A stretch of DNA of 64,000 nucleotides from Acanthopleura granulata (taxonomy: Eukaryota; Mollusca; Polyplacophora; Chitonida; Chitonidae). The translations under genes were made by a program, and so were the position numbers. Location of the stretch: assembly GCA_016165875.1 (NCBI GenBank), contig JABBOT010000080.1:18758572-18822571 (forward strand), written 5' to 3'. The notes under the pieces were generated by a model. That model searched no databases. It saw nothing but the letters and a program-made list of their open reading frames with translations, and was not told the origin of the DNA. Shown here piece after piece: positions 21,096-32,800 of the stretch (position 1 is the first letter of the stretch; each line of letters starts with the position of its first letter).

Positions 21096-23171
21096 TGGGC
21101 TGTTCCGCAACCTTATTTATTTTGAGAAATGGAAATAAACACATTTATGTATTATCGATCTTGGGTTATTGGGCTAATGTTGATTTTAAAGTCTTGGGTA
21201 TGATTCAATGCGGGAATGAACCTTGGATCTACCGTTAGCCTTTGATGAGGGAGACGATTTAGGTGCATTAGATGTATGTTGCATGATGTTGCAGCCCGCA
21301 TGAGCTATAAAGACGTTATTAGTATCAGGTTTGTGTGAAGCATCGAAGCACTTGAGGGAAGTGCTAACAATCGCTCATTTCGTTTCAAATTTCATGCAAC
21401 CTTGAGACGTTAATAAATTTGTTATCATGTTTGGTTGACTGAGGGAGGATACGAAATATTCACATGGTGAATGTGAAAACTGACTGCGTTTGAATGGCTC
21501 GACTGCCAATAAGTTTTACACTAGGGTACACAAATACATTGTACTTAGTATCCTTGTTCCTCAACCATCCAGGATAACTAATAGAGTTATGTCCCTTTAT
21601 GCCTTTCACGTGTACATTTCTTGCAGAAATGTTTTATTTAAGAGGCTGAAATAGGACGACCCTGTGCATACAGATCATGAAGACCGAGCATGATAGCAGC
21701 TACAGCCTTATGTTGAGGTTCAGAAGCTTTTATTACATATTAATGCAAACCAGTTTGTCTATTATTATTATTTTTTATTTTTTGGATTTCTCGTTGGCTT
21801 TGGCCACAACAGTTTCCCCCTAGGCTTCACTGAGTGTGTCAAACAGATATTTTTTATCAAATTTCAAACGGCCAAAACAGGTTAAACAGTTATCCCTGTA
21901 GGTTTATATTTCATATGTCTTTAAATTTAACATAAGAAATCCTACCTACCATATACAGTTTTTGAACATACTGGGCCTAGAGAAACGCATGATTTTCATA
22001 AATGGTCCGAATACTCCGTACCTAGACAACTTTTTCACCTTCCTAAATTGACAACTTTGAAATATTTCCTCTTTTTCTTGCCTTCGTGTCATTGGTTAAG
22101 GCATTGTTTGCTTGGCAAACAAAACATTCTGGAATTCAATCATGCCATCGACAAGGATTTCCAATTCTTCTTTGGGTGAAATTCCTGATTCTCTTGGCCT
22201 TATGAACTTTAGGTAGTGACAGGTTTACCAAATTCTGAGAGTTACCGAACGACGGACTCAATTACCCATAATCCTCTGATTAACAGCTGATCGATGCTTC
22301 TGTTTAACATCACATAACAAAAAGAATGCATAGTATACATAGTAAATCTATACGGTACAAACTATCGAACGATGACAATCGGTTCATCTTAAGGAGCAGA
22401 TTATCACAGCTGAAGGCACGCATAACGAAATGTTAGAAATGTCAATGCCAACAACTGGAAAACCTTTATTCTTGAACTTTAAGTCTTCTCGATCCTCGAT
22501 ACAAAATCCATAACTGGAGATGACCAAAGCAGTCAGTCGCGGTCTTTACTCTTTGGGCTCTAGATCTGATCGCCCACATCTAACAATGACTTACTTGCAT
22601 TGAGAAGCTGAAAGCACTTCAACTACACCACTTTGGATACCTACCACTCCAGTCTGACGATAAAAAACACCCATTTACACCCCCCGACCTGTCCAGTGAA
22701 AATTGCTGTCGTCGCGCCTGTTATTCTACCCGCCTGGCGTCACTGTTCAAGTCTCTTTTAAGATTTTTAAAAAAAAGCATGACTTAAATAGTGTTAAATT
22801 CAGAGAACATTTGCAGAAAAGTATTCACAAATGTAATCTCGCTCAAATCAAATACGCAGCTCTAAATCAGATATATCCATCGAAATGCGCTATCCAAATG
22901 AAGTGTGTCAGTGTCTTTGAACCACAAAAACCACCCGCACATTTGATGATATGTTTATCGCCACACGTTGTAATGGGGTTTATGTTAACGACTAACGTAA
23001 AGTAGACTCAACTTGTATTCGCTGTTTCTAGGCCTTAAATTTACGCCCCACCGTGTTAGTTACGACCTCCTTTCAGAAACGGGCGCGACTAAAAAATTTA
23101 GGCCGTCGTAAAGTACTTAGTCGGGCGCAAAGTTACACTCCCTTTGAGAAACGAGCCCTGTGTCATTACGC

Positions 23172-23215
23172 TGCGCTAGCGCGCTAACCAACTGAGCCAC
23201 AGAGGTCGCTATGTA
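23172..23215 (-). repeat. tRNA-like A-box remnant (SINE head)
   Basis: The minus strand reads GCGACCTCTGTGGCTCAGTT then GGTTAGCGCG, a good tRNA 5' half with A box. No matching B box or acceptor stem follows, so it is not a tRNA gene. Confidence 0.4.
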
Positions 23216-23682
23216 TTTCGTACAAGATGTTCAGGCCTACACAGGAGGTAGGGGTGTCAAAATGTTCGGACTCTATGGACAACCGCAAGTGTCGCTAAAT
23301 TTTCTGAGCTCTCCCTTGCGGGTCGGGTGAATAGAACAGGTCCACATCGTTCGAACAATAATTCTGATCTCGATGGGGGGCGGCCTTCTTCTTCACACTA
23401 GCTGATCTGAACAGTGTCTGTTTTCTGTTGGTTGGGTCTTTGATGTTGCGATTATGACTTCCATAGACAACTGCTTCCTGGTTGTATACATATATTTTCG
23501 CTATACGATATGGCTTAAATACTACGAATATGGCGTTAAATTCGTAACTATATTCATTCATTCTGCATGCTGATTCTGCATTTCATTGGGCAAACTGTAG
23601 CTTTGGTCGTTTTAAATAAGACAACATCATGAGGGAAACTTTTCCTGTCTTGTTCTGTTCGGCAGCTGGTACACATACGGTA

Positions 23683-23896
23683 TAAATGATTTAAAATTTC
23701 GTCCATGACAACGTTGCCCGTTCTTCCTGATTCTCAGAGTTCTCCTGATTATAGAAAGGAGATTTCAGGTTTGTTTGGAAGGTAGGATGATATACTATTG
23801 GAGAAATGTAAGTTTCAGTTCCAAAAGTAATATTTAAAGGTATTTTTATGCCTCTAAAAAATTCACTTCTTTTGGCGAAATTTTAGGTCATTTACA
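23683..23896. repeat. MITE with AAATGACCTAAAATTTCG ends
   Basis: The left end is AAATGATTTAAAATTTCG; the right end is its inverted copy CGAAATTTTAGGTCATTT. It is about 214 bp and contains CCTGATTCTCAGAGTTCT. Related copies: 28,500 onward (partial), 36,590-36,788 (both ends), and about 46,573 onward (partial). Confidence 0.7.
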
Positions 23897-24785
23897 GTAT
23901 ATCCGACATCACCTTTACTAATACCAGACATCAATCTCCAAGTTTTTAATTAGTAGTGCCGATGTGAGATTGAACCAAAAGAGAACTGAAGTAAGGCGCG
24001 TTTATAATATCACAATGACAGGAATACCAACATTATAATAGGACATCAGGTACTGGCGACACCAAGACTGAATTGGGCACGAAGTAGAATAATGGAAACA
24101 ATCAACCTACACCCCAAAGCACCTGATCATGAAATATGAAGTACCATATGTTATATAGTAAGCGACTCCATATTGCCCGCCTACAGAGGGATTACATTTA
24201 CCTTATTCAATGTCATCGGCGGTTATTCTATATCCAGCCGTGCCCCCTCAGATATACATCGGTCTTAAATATCAAATTGGTAGGTTAGATAACATAAACT
24301 AAAACACTGACTGATGTACTTTCTTTATTCTTTGAAGGTTTGTTTTCAAGGTTGTCTTGGAAATAGGTCTTGCTAATATTGACCAAAACCATCCATTATA
24401 ATGGTGGAACACTGGTAAACAAACATGTGTTTTGAAGCCAAGATTGATGAAAAGCAAACATTTCTGACATTCACTGCAAGTCATTGCATGATTCGTTTTT
24501 CACTTATTCGATCGTAATTCTATTATTGCGTCTGGTTTGTGGGCAGAAGAACACCTTCATATAGTAAAAGCCATTTGGCCACACCGGGATCCAAACAAGG
24601 CCTCTGTCATGAAGCCACAGTGAGCCGGCAGGAACAGTAAATACGTCCGGGTCACAGCCTGTGGTCTTCTGAGCGGAATCCTCATATGCCTCAGAGTCAA
24701 GAGAAGGTGCCTATTCTCCATTCTCCACTCATACCAATAAATGCATCAACATCCAAAGGCTTCTTGCCAGACCTTGATGCCCAGT

Positions 24786-24791
24786 TTATTC
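24786..24791 (-). terminator. Possible PIGM polyadenylation signal
   Basis: AATAAA on the minus strand, about 115 bases after the PIGM stop codon. Position fits a 3' UTR end but is not otherwise supported. Confidence 0.35.
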
Positions 24792-24905
24792 TTGCATATC
24801 GTAGTTCAGAAATGACACTGTACGAATGAATGGTTGTGGCTTAACGACACTTTGGTAATATTACATCCATACTGTTGCGAAGCATTCGAATGCGTTACAA
24901 CATCT

Positions 24906-27900
24906 TTAGCTTGCCTTTAATTTTGTCCAGGAGACTTCAGCAGTTGGTCCAACTGGACGGTTCCAATTATCAAATGTATATGTGTCTATCACTGACTGGG
25001 CGATATAAACATTAACCAGAAAGAAGAGTATCCCAGCCAGCCAGATGTACAGAAAAGTGTTCTGGCCTTCAAACTCCAGGAAATAGGCCGCTAACAACCA
25101 CAAGCCCTGCAAAAAACATATGTATTAAAAGGATCAGATAAAATAGGGAGAAACTGGAGATCTATAAAGTGCATTTTATGCCAAAAACTGGCCATGGCAG
25201 TAAACTGAAAGCGAAATTATTACACTAGCATTCATTCTGATGCTTAACTTATTTTTATTATTTACTTTGTTCATTAATACTGGCAGCAATACTCAGGATT
25301 TTGCTCACAAACTTAGCTCAAATTATACATCTGGCTCAGAAAAGTTATGTTTCATGCTATTACTTTCCTAATTTAAACCTGCCAGTTGGGACATGCAGGC
25401 TGGGTTCAGAGATCAATAAAACTTTCTGTTATTAGTTACAACTGCATGATAAATATGTCAAAACTGAATGGTAGCTCAAGTGAACTGGATGAGCATCTCA
25501 TCATACTTGTACCTGTGACACAAACCAAAAGACTGTTAACAAGGTCCCTTTGGAGACTTTCATTCGCAGCCGCGGTATGACCAGAGGTACCAGACACAAA
25601 TACCAGAGGAAGTACTGAAACAGAAAATAGTATGGATTGTTACACACGTGAATATCCGGGAAAACTTAAATCTTTTACATATAATATGCCAGTAAATATA
25701 AGAGGCCCAAGAGTGAAACCTTGAGGTAGGCCAATTTTGACAGTGAGAAATACTGGTAATGCATGACCTACACTGACAGTTCAAAATCTAGCATCCATTT
25801 CATTCCAATCCAACCGTCACAGAGGCCATGCACTTATAGATTAGTCAATACAAGATTCATGTCTATTCTCTCAAAAGTTTTCCAGAAATAGTTAACTACT
25901 CCTGTGAAGAAATCATCTTTCCTACATGAACAAAATCAACAAAATCAACTCATATTTCTGAGCTGCTCTAAACGGTTTTTGAGAGAATGAGTTAGACAGT
26001 CCAACACTCTTGTAGCCAACCCGCATGACATACATACAACAGTAAACACTGAAAAAGCAATGACTGAAACAGAAACTGAAGCTCAAGTGACCTCTGGTTC
26101 AATACATATCTGGAAGATATTTTTATGGTGTTTTACGCTGTATGTAAGAATATTCCACTTATTCAACGGCAGCGACATCATGGTGGGAGGAAACTGCAAA
26201 GAGCCCTGGGAAAACCTAAGACAGGTTGCTGGCGGACCTTTCCAAGTACGGCTGGAGAGGAAGCCACCATGAGCTGGACTTGAATTCACAGCGACCACAT
26301 TGTTGAGAGGCTCCTGAGCCACTCTGGTACTCTGGCAAGTTAACCACTTTGGCCATGAAAACCTCAAATGAAACATTACTTTTTTCGCTGTAAAATTTTT
26401 ACGTAGGATATTATTTTTCCTTCGAAACTACCCTCAAGACACCTCTCCAGCATAACACAGCTCTCAGAAACAGATCAAATGAATTACTCTGACAGGGATG
26501 AATTTCACATCAAATACCATAGTAGAAATTCAAATCTTCTACATTAAATGTACTTCAGGGCAGCCTACCTGTGAGGTGCAAACTTTATTGAATGTCACAA
26601 AGATAAAGGTATGTAGAAAACAGCAGAGAGGAGGGTCATGGTAAAACTTGAGTGAGGTGGTGAGGAGAAGCAAAGCCTGTGGGAGGAAGACAGCAATGCC
26701 CAGCCACGGCAGCTCCTGCTGATCAGTCCCCAGGTAAAGCAGGTAAAAATATACCGAGAAGTTGTGACGAATGTCCTTTCTGGTCACATGATACAGGTAA
26801 GAGTGCTCCAGGAAGTCCCACCCATATCTGTAACAGTAAAAAACACAATCATGAAATCAGGATATGAAAATAAACTAAAATATATTTAATTAAAATTACA
26901 TTTTCCTTTTCTTGACCATTAAATAATCCACATCTCATATTTGTATTTATACCACACAAATGCCAATACGGTCCAATCAAAGTTTTATGTATGACTGAAC
27001 TTTTTCTCACATTTAAATATCTTTGTTCATTGGAATTCATATGTTAACCCTTTGCAATATGTCCCTATAAGGTGTCCCTTTGCCCTGACATTCAACAAAA
27101 TAATTATGACCCATAAACCCTCTGTTAAGAAACCGATAATAACCAAAAATTATACAAAAGTATTCAAAAATCATAGAAAAATACCTGCATAAGCAACATT
27201 ATGAAACCTTTCTTGTGTTAAACTTACCTGTCATAAAATCCAGCTGTAAGCATACCCAGCACACATACGGTTACACCAACAAAAACCAATCTACATTTGT
27301 TGGGCAGAAGGAGTTTTTTAGCTGTAATATACCAGGTCCATGAATCATGAATTTCTGTTGCATGCCTGCATGGATCTGAGTATGTGTCGTCCAACAGGAA
27401 GTAGAAAGGGACGATGTAAGTCACAGGGTAGATCTTGAAATGCACAGACAAAGCGTACAGCACTGACATTACAACAGTGTTTTTAGTGGAAAGAAATTTC
27501 AATGTCATAAGGACCAGAAATGTCATGATGGATTCAGCATTTCCCCTGCTCGATACAGCTGCTGGAATTGGATTTAACAGCCACAGACATGCGGAGCATT
27601 TTGACATTCTCACAGTACATCCCCTTGCTAAGGCAAGCTGGTAAATAAGCCAGCCAGTCCCCAGATCAAACAAGATAAACAGCAACTTCCCAAAGGCAGG
27701 CCCCAAGTAGATATTAGGGAGCAGCATCCAGGCAAGTAGTGGGGTGTACCTAAAGGTGGCTCTCTCATACGGTGATTTACCCTGCAGAAAATTAAAGAGG
27801 GTAAAACCAGTAGTATTAACAAACCCTTATTGCTGTTACATGTACATGTATACAAGTGCATAACATGTCCATAAATCAACACTATTCAATAAACACAACA

Positions 27901-28375
27901 ATACATTATTAAAACAAGACAGATAATCTACACCACCAAAAGAATAATGATCCTACAAACTTCTAAGGTCATGTGTAATTTGTAACTTAAACCATTCATA
28001 TAACACATGTTTTTTTTTTTATTTCTGAGTATGGGTTTTAGGATGTCACATGTGTTCTGATTCATTCCTGCATTTCTCTATTTATTTCCTAGCCATAATC
28101 TTTGTTTTACAGGTTTTCTTTTTTCAATCCTTTAATATTCAGCTTGTAGAAATTCACCAAAAAAGAGTGGAAGACTTTTTGCTTCTACACCATCAATGAA
28201 TCAAATGGTGAATTACCTGATGCACAAAACCTGCTGCATCACTAAACACAAAATAATCCACATCCGTGAACTTGATTGGCAGTGTCCTATCCTGCCACTC
28301 CCCATACAGGAGCAAGGCCAATCTCCACGCCAAGGCCATCCCCATGTACACCCAGATTGGCATCCTTATGGCCAT
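24906..28375 (-). CDS. PIGM: GPI mannosyltransferase 1 catalytic subunit
   Basis: Five coding exons join in frame: 28,375-28,217, 27,781-27,228, 26,827-26,569, 25,614-25,513 and 25,106-24,906. All have GT-AG introns, giving 424 codons plus stop, close to the usual length of about 423. PIGM adds the first mannose of the GPI anchor core from dolichol-phosphate-mannose, in the ER membrane, with PIGX as partner. Seen in the protein: a first hydrophobic segment (about residues 8-25); the luminal DXD motif as Asp38-Val-Asp40 in FTDVDYFVF; the conserved YRYTPLL-like, [15 protein letters not shown] and [13 protein letters not shown] blocks; [10 protein letters not shown] and [10 protein letters not shown] in exon 3; and [12 protein letters not shown] in exon 4. 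It is multi-pass throughout. It is head-to-head with METTL3, with 1.46 kb between start codons. It looks intact. Confidence 0.95.
26125..26355 (-). repeat. SINE-like repeat in PIGM intron 3
   Basis: Reverse-oriented copy: GTGTTTTACGCTGTATG, AGAATATTCCACTTATTCAA, CGGCAGCGACATCATGGTGG and GAGGAAACTGCAAAGAGCC. Same family as 16,719-16,880, without the AATAAA tail here. Confidence 0.6.
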
Positions 28376-29835
28376 TATGGCTTTAGTTCATGGCACTGGC
28401 ATTCCTGGGGAAATACACACCTAAAAATACACATACATGCAAGAATATAAATTTCTGTGGCTAAAGTTTTACGACATACTGACAAATATTAAACTTACTC
28501 TAAATGACCTAAAATGTCATCCATGACTAAGCTGTTCATTTTTCCTGATTCTGAGAGTTCTACTGATTTGAAGACAGTGCTTTGAGGTTAGTTCGGAAGG
28601 TAGTCCCATAGAATACGACTGTGTTTTAACTCAGAGTCATGTGTCCTTGTCTCCTATGACTGGGTTAAGAGTACCTACCACTCGACAACACCACCATGCG
28701 CTTTTGGAATCGATTCCCGTAAGCCTTTTTATCCGTCACGGCAAAATGCCGTTACTTCAAACCAATGAAATCCTTTGTTTTCGAAAAGTCTCATTTGCGA
28801 TTAAATCCACATTCCACCAAATGCCTTTGGGCATGTGTGACCAATTCAGTCAAACTCAACTCGACAGAAGACCCTCGGTATAAAAAAAAAAATGTCTAGC
28901 GATCGGCAAGCTGTTAATCATTCGACCGCTGCCTATAACAAGCGATGTGAGCTTAGCACAAACGCTTTAAAACCACTGCGACATGCCATCCCCTCGACTG
29001 ATCATTGCTGATTGAGGAACGTACAGATTTTAAAGGGTAGGCAGCATCTAAATGCGGATTGGAAAATACCTACAGATATGGGGGGGGGGGGGAGGATTCT
29101 CACAGGACCGTGGTGCAACCCACTTAACAAGACCAGAGGCGTGGCATGCCTTATGCAGCAATTTTTCAATCAAACGCTGCATTAGTGGCGAACTGGGCAG
29201 TAGTAAGGATGAGGGTGACATCACGTGGTAGGATGACGTCAATTCATTGAAAAATGTCCTTTTTTCAATGAACATCGGGAAAGTGGGTCAGCGACGAACA
29301 ATAGCTCAACCAATACATTACAAATGCCGGCGAACTGTTGAAAAAGTATATCCAAACTACCTGCTTAGAGATGGACGCGGAGCTTTTTCTGTTTTCTAAG
29401 GCTCTCTTCACTACCTCTACCAACTGAAGATTTGTCAGCATGGGCGGACAACTCTTTCGAACGGCTGAAAGCAAGGGTTATTTTACAGCGGAGAGATTAT
29501 TGTAGGGTCTGTCAACAGAGTAAATTGTTATCGGTTCTTATTCACATCTGTTTAAACCGTAAGCAATGTTCATGGGGAAAATCCGTGTCATAAACAACAG
29601 GGGAAAGACATTCGTGAATGTGTTGTGGTTCAAGAATTTAGTCAAGGGGAGATAATGACAGAACCAACATCCCTCAATAACTGCTCCCTTCATCCAAGAT
29701 GGCAGCTCCCTGTTCTTACGGCATGATATTTGTGTTAGAGTGACAATTTCAGAAAATATATCGTAAGCGGGAGGTATTCGGACGGGATTTTGACAGCGAT
29801 TCTGCAAACGTATTTTTTTCTTCTCTATGATCATC
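28376..29835. promoter_or_regulatory. Head-to-head PIGM/METTL3 intergenic region
   Basis: About 1.46 kb that must hold both promoters. It contains a partial MITE (28,500-28,610), a G13 run (29,080-29,092), and a short minus-strand exon-like ORF (29,361-29,441). No clear TATA box, which is typical of housekeeping genes. Confidence 0.45.
29361..29441 (-). other. Possible short upstream exon or uORF
   Basis: An ATG at 29,441 opens 27 clean codons (MLTNLQLVEVVKRALENRKS and seven more) up to a good donor, AAGCAG/GTAGTTTG. It could be a first exon of an unidentified minus-strand gene or a 5' exon upstream of PIGM. PIGM already has a proper start at 28,375. No partner exon was found. Confidence 0.28.
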
Positions 29836-32800
29836 ATGTCGGAGACATGGGAAGCCATTCAAGCAATAAAGAACAAACAGAGTAGCATGAGAGCTCGTAT
29901 GTTGGAGAGAAAACGTCAGAGACAAGATCTGGCTGCGGAGATAAAGAATGGTACAGCTGTTGTCATTTGCCCCGGTAATTTAGAAGGCATCTGCACACAA
30001 GGAGGAACTCATGTGCATCCTACATTGTAACACGGAATGTTTGTCCGACAGCATGGTGGTGACAACAAAAATAAACCTAGCAAGCGTTAGTTGGGAGTTG
30101 AGAAGTTTAGGTTGCTTACATCATATAGCTGTTACATCCATGCTGACAAGTGGCATAGTTTGCCATTGGCCTGCTTTCGGGTGATCATGGTGAAAGCAGA
30201 TTCTTTTATGATCTCAATGAATATATCCAAAACAACAACCGAAAGGAAAAAAATAATAATAGTAACTGAATAGACACGATGCCCCAAATCCCATCTGATA
30301 ATTAATGCACCATTTGTCAGAGTATTATGATCAAAACTTGTTGACAGATTAACAAAACTGAGTTAGATTTCAGATAACTTTTTTCATGTCTAGGTTATAT
30401 GGCCATAAGACAAGCAGATTTATAAGAAAAGTTTTAAAAAAACGAATTCTGTTGATGGAATTGATTTCAGTGATACCTGTAACAGTATAAATAAATAACA
30501 CTTGTCTTACAGAGTCCAGTGGACCAACTGTAAAGTCGAGCGAAACACCAGTGTCCAAGCCCTCTGTGTCGTCCACCACCCCGCGCAGCGCCAGCCCTGC
30601 CCCACCCCAGTCGACAGCTACCACCAGTGAGCCTGAGGTGGTTAAGTCTGATGTAGAGGTGGAGAAGAAACTGTTGCTGGTACTGTGTGATATCAGTTTG
30701 GACATACCTTCTAATGCCTCTGTACTAGCCACAGAGACATCCAAACTGTTATGTCGCCAGGTCAAACTCTCGGCTATAGAACATCTTCTGGAGAAATTTG
30801 CAGCTCAGCAGCTCATTAGGTCAGTACAGTTACTTTACCACTAGTAAACATATATTGTGAATTACACAACAGCACTTCACTGGATGGTCATATACACAAT
30901 CAGCTGATAGTTTGAACAAGATCACTTGCTTCGAACATTTTGGCATCGGGGGTTTTTCTGACCAGTTTCTTTTTGGAAACTCATTTTGAACAAATCAGAG
31001 AACTCAATAATTTTTCATCACCAATGTATTGAGAACTCAATTTATTTCATGAAAACTCAGGACAAAATTTGTCAAAAATTTTTTGATAACTCTCGTCATG
31101 GTTACCTCAATGAGAAAATGACTAGAAAAACCGTCCGCTTTGCATGTGAAGGGTGCAAAGTGAAAAAAAAATCTATAATCCATGTTTACTATGTTAGACC
31201 AGAGGTTGAAATATTTGCCTGTGTATGTTTTAGGGGCCAGCCAATACTCTATGCAGACAAGAAGAGAATTTCTATCAGTGAATACAATTTTCGATGCGCA
31301 GCCTCCTTATGTACTTGGTATAACTGTCAATACATGAGTAACAAGGTGTGTTGAGTGAGCTTTTATTATAATATTAATTGGCTTTTTCTAAGTTACCTTA
31401 TTTGTATTTCAGGCCTGCAAATGCAGTAGGCACCTGACATTTTTGAAAATTTCTCTTTTGTAAAAGCAGTATGACCCAAGAGACTTTTGTCTACTACTAT
31501 GTAACATGGACAACACCTTCATACCATGTTGTCCAGATGATTGTTTTCCAAAATGTCAGGTGCTTTTTCGCAGGCTTGTATTTCCTTATCATTTTGAAAA
31601 ACACTGGCATCTGTTTGTTCCAGTATCATAACAAAAGAGTCCACAGACAAGAGCAGGATAACCGTGTCATCATTAGATCTCTCCAAGGTTAGTGATTTTC
31701 TATCTAAACTGTGTTAATCACTTAATATGGAACCTCTCCTGCTAAAAGTCATTCAGGCTGTGTATTGTTGTTCATTTCTCTCCTGAAGATTTGTGGGCAA
31801 CCTGGTTAACATGTTACTCCTGTACTGCAAAAGAATAGTGGTTAAACCGGCTTGAGCCGGAGTTGGCATTATGCAAGAAAAATTTGAGTCCAGGAGAACG
31901 TTAGTCAAGTCAGCTTGAGACAGAAATGCCATTGTGCGGGATCCCATTGGGGGTGTATTGTAGTCATATGTGTAGGAGTACAGCATATTTAGGTCTTAAC
32001 TACCAGTGCAGAAACTTTGTCCACCTGGTTCTCTTATATGACTGAACATACACATCAGATTTTAAAATGGTTTTGATAACAACATTGTTACAAGAAAAGT
32101 TACCTCATTTCATTAGTTTTAGGTAATAGTGTATCTCATGAGAGCAATCTATCTATTTATGCATTTAATTATTTAATATTAATGATTCTTAGCATTGTAG
32201 CATTGCTGTTTTTAGTTGTGCATTTTTGAGGTAGCAGTTGGACTGAATAAACTACTTAAGATTTTTTCCTTTTTTTTATTTTCAGTTATCAGCAGTTTCA
32301 AATGATTTGGTGGGATCTACATCTCTTGGCAAAGATGACTCCAAGAGAAGGCGTGATAGGTACAGTAAATCAAAGCGTCTGCTTGGCTAAAGCACAATAA
32401 ATTGTTCCATATTAAATTTCAGTGACATGTGGAACAAGTCTTCATTGTTTTCTCATGTTGAAAAAATAGGTACGTATTTTTTCAGATTGAAACCACTTTA
32501 ATACGTAAATCACTTTAGTACGTATTTTTTGGAAAATATAGGTACGTATTTTTTCAGATTGAAACCACTTTAATACCTGAATGTTAACATCTTTGTTTAT
32601 TTATCATATTCTCAGGTTCCTCATGGGAAATATTTAAATCTTTCTGTGTTGCAAAAGTGTGTCATTTTTGAGATCTGTCTCTCTACAAATGAACACAGCA
32701 ATAAACTTACATAAACACCATGCGATAATTGTGTAGACAGTCTGTAAAAAACATATCCTTCATCGCTGTAAGCTCATATAGCTGTCAGACATTTTACATA

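Larger units (their letters stand above)
21096..24905. other. Non-coding stretch downstream of PIGM
   Basis: No convincing gene. It contains a tRNA-like remnant at about 23,175-23,215 and a MITE at 23,683-23,896. Confidence 0.45.

Noticed and set aside
22703..23005. 100-codon plus-strand ORF
   Set aside because: Composition looks random and there is no splice or homology support.
23172..23215. A tRNA gene on the minus strand
   Set aside because: Only the 5' half is present; no B box or 3' acceptor strand follows.
23295..23561. 88-codon minus-strand ORF
   Set aside because: No recognisable motif and no neighbouring exons; cannot separate it from chance.
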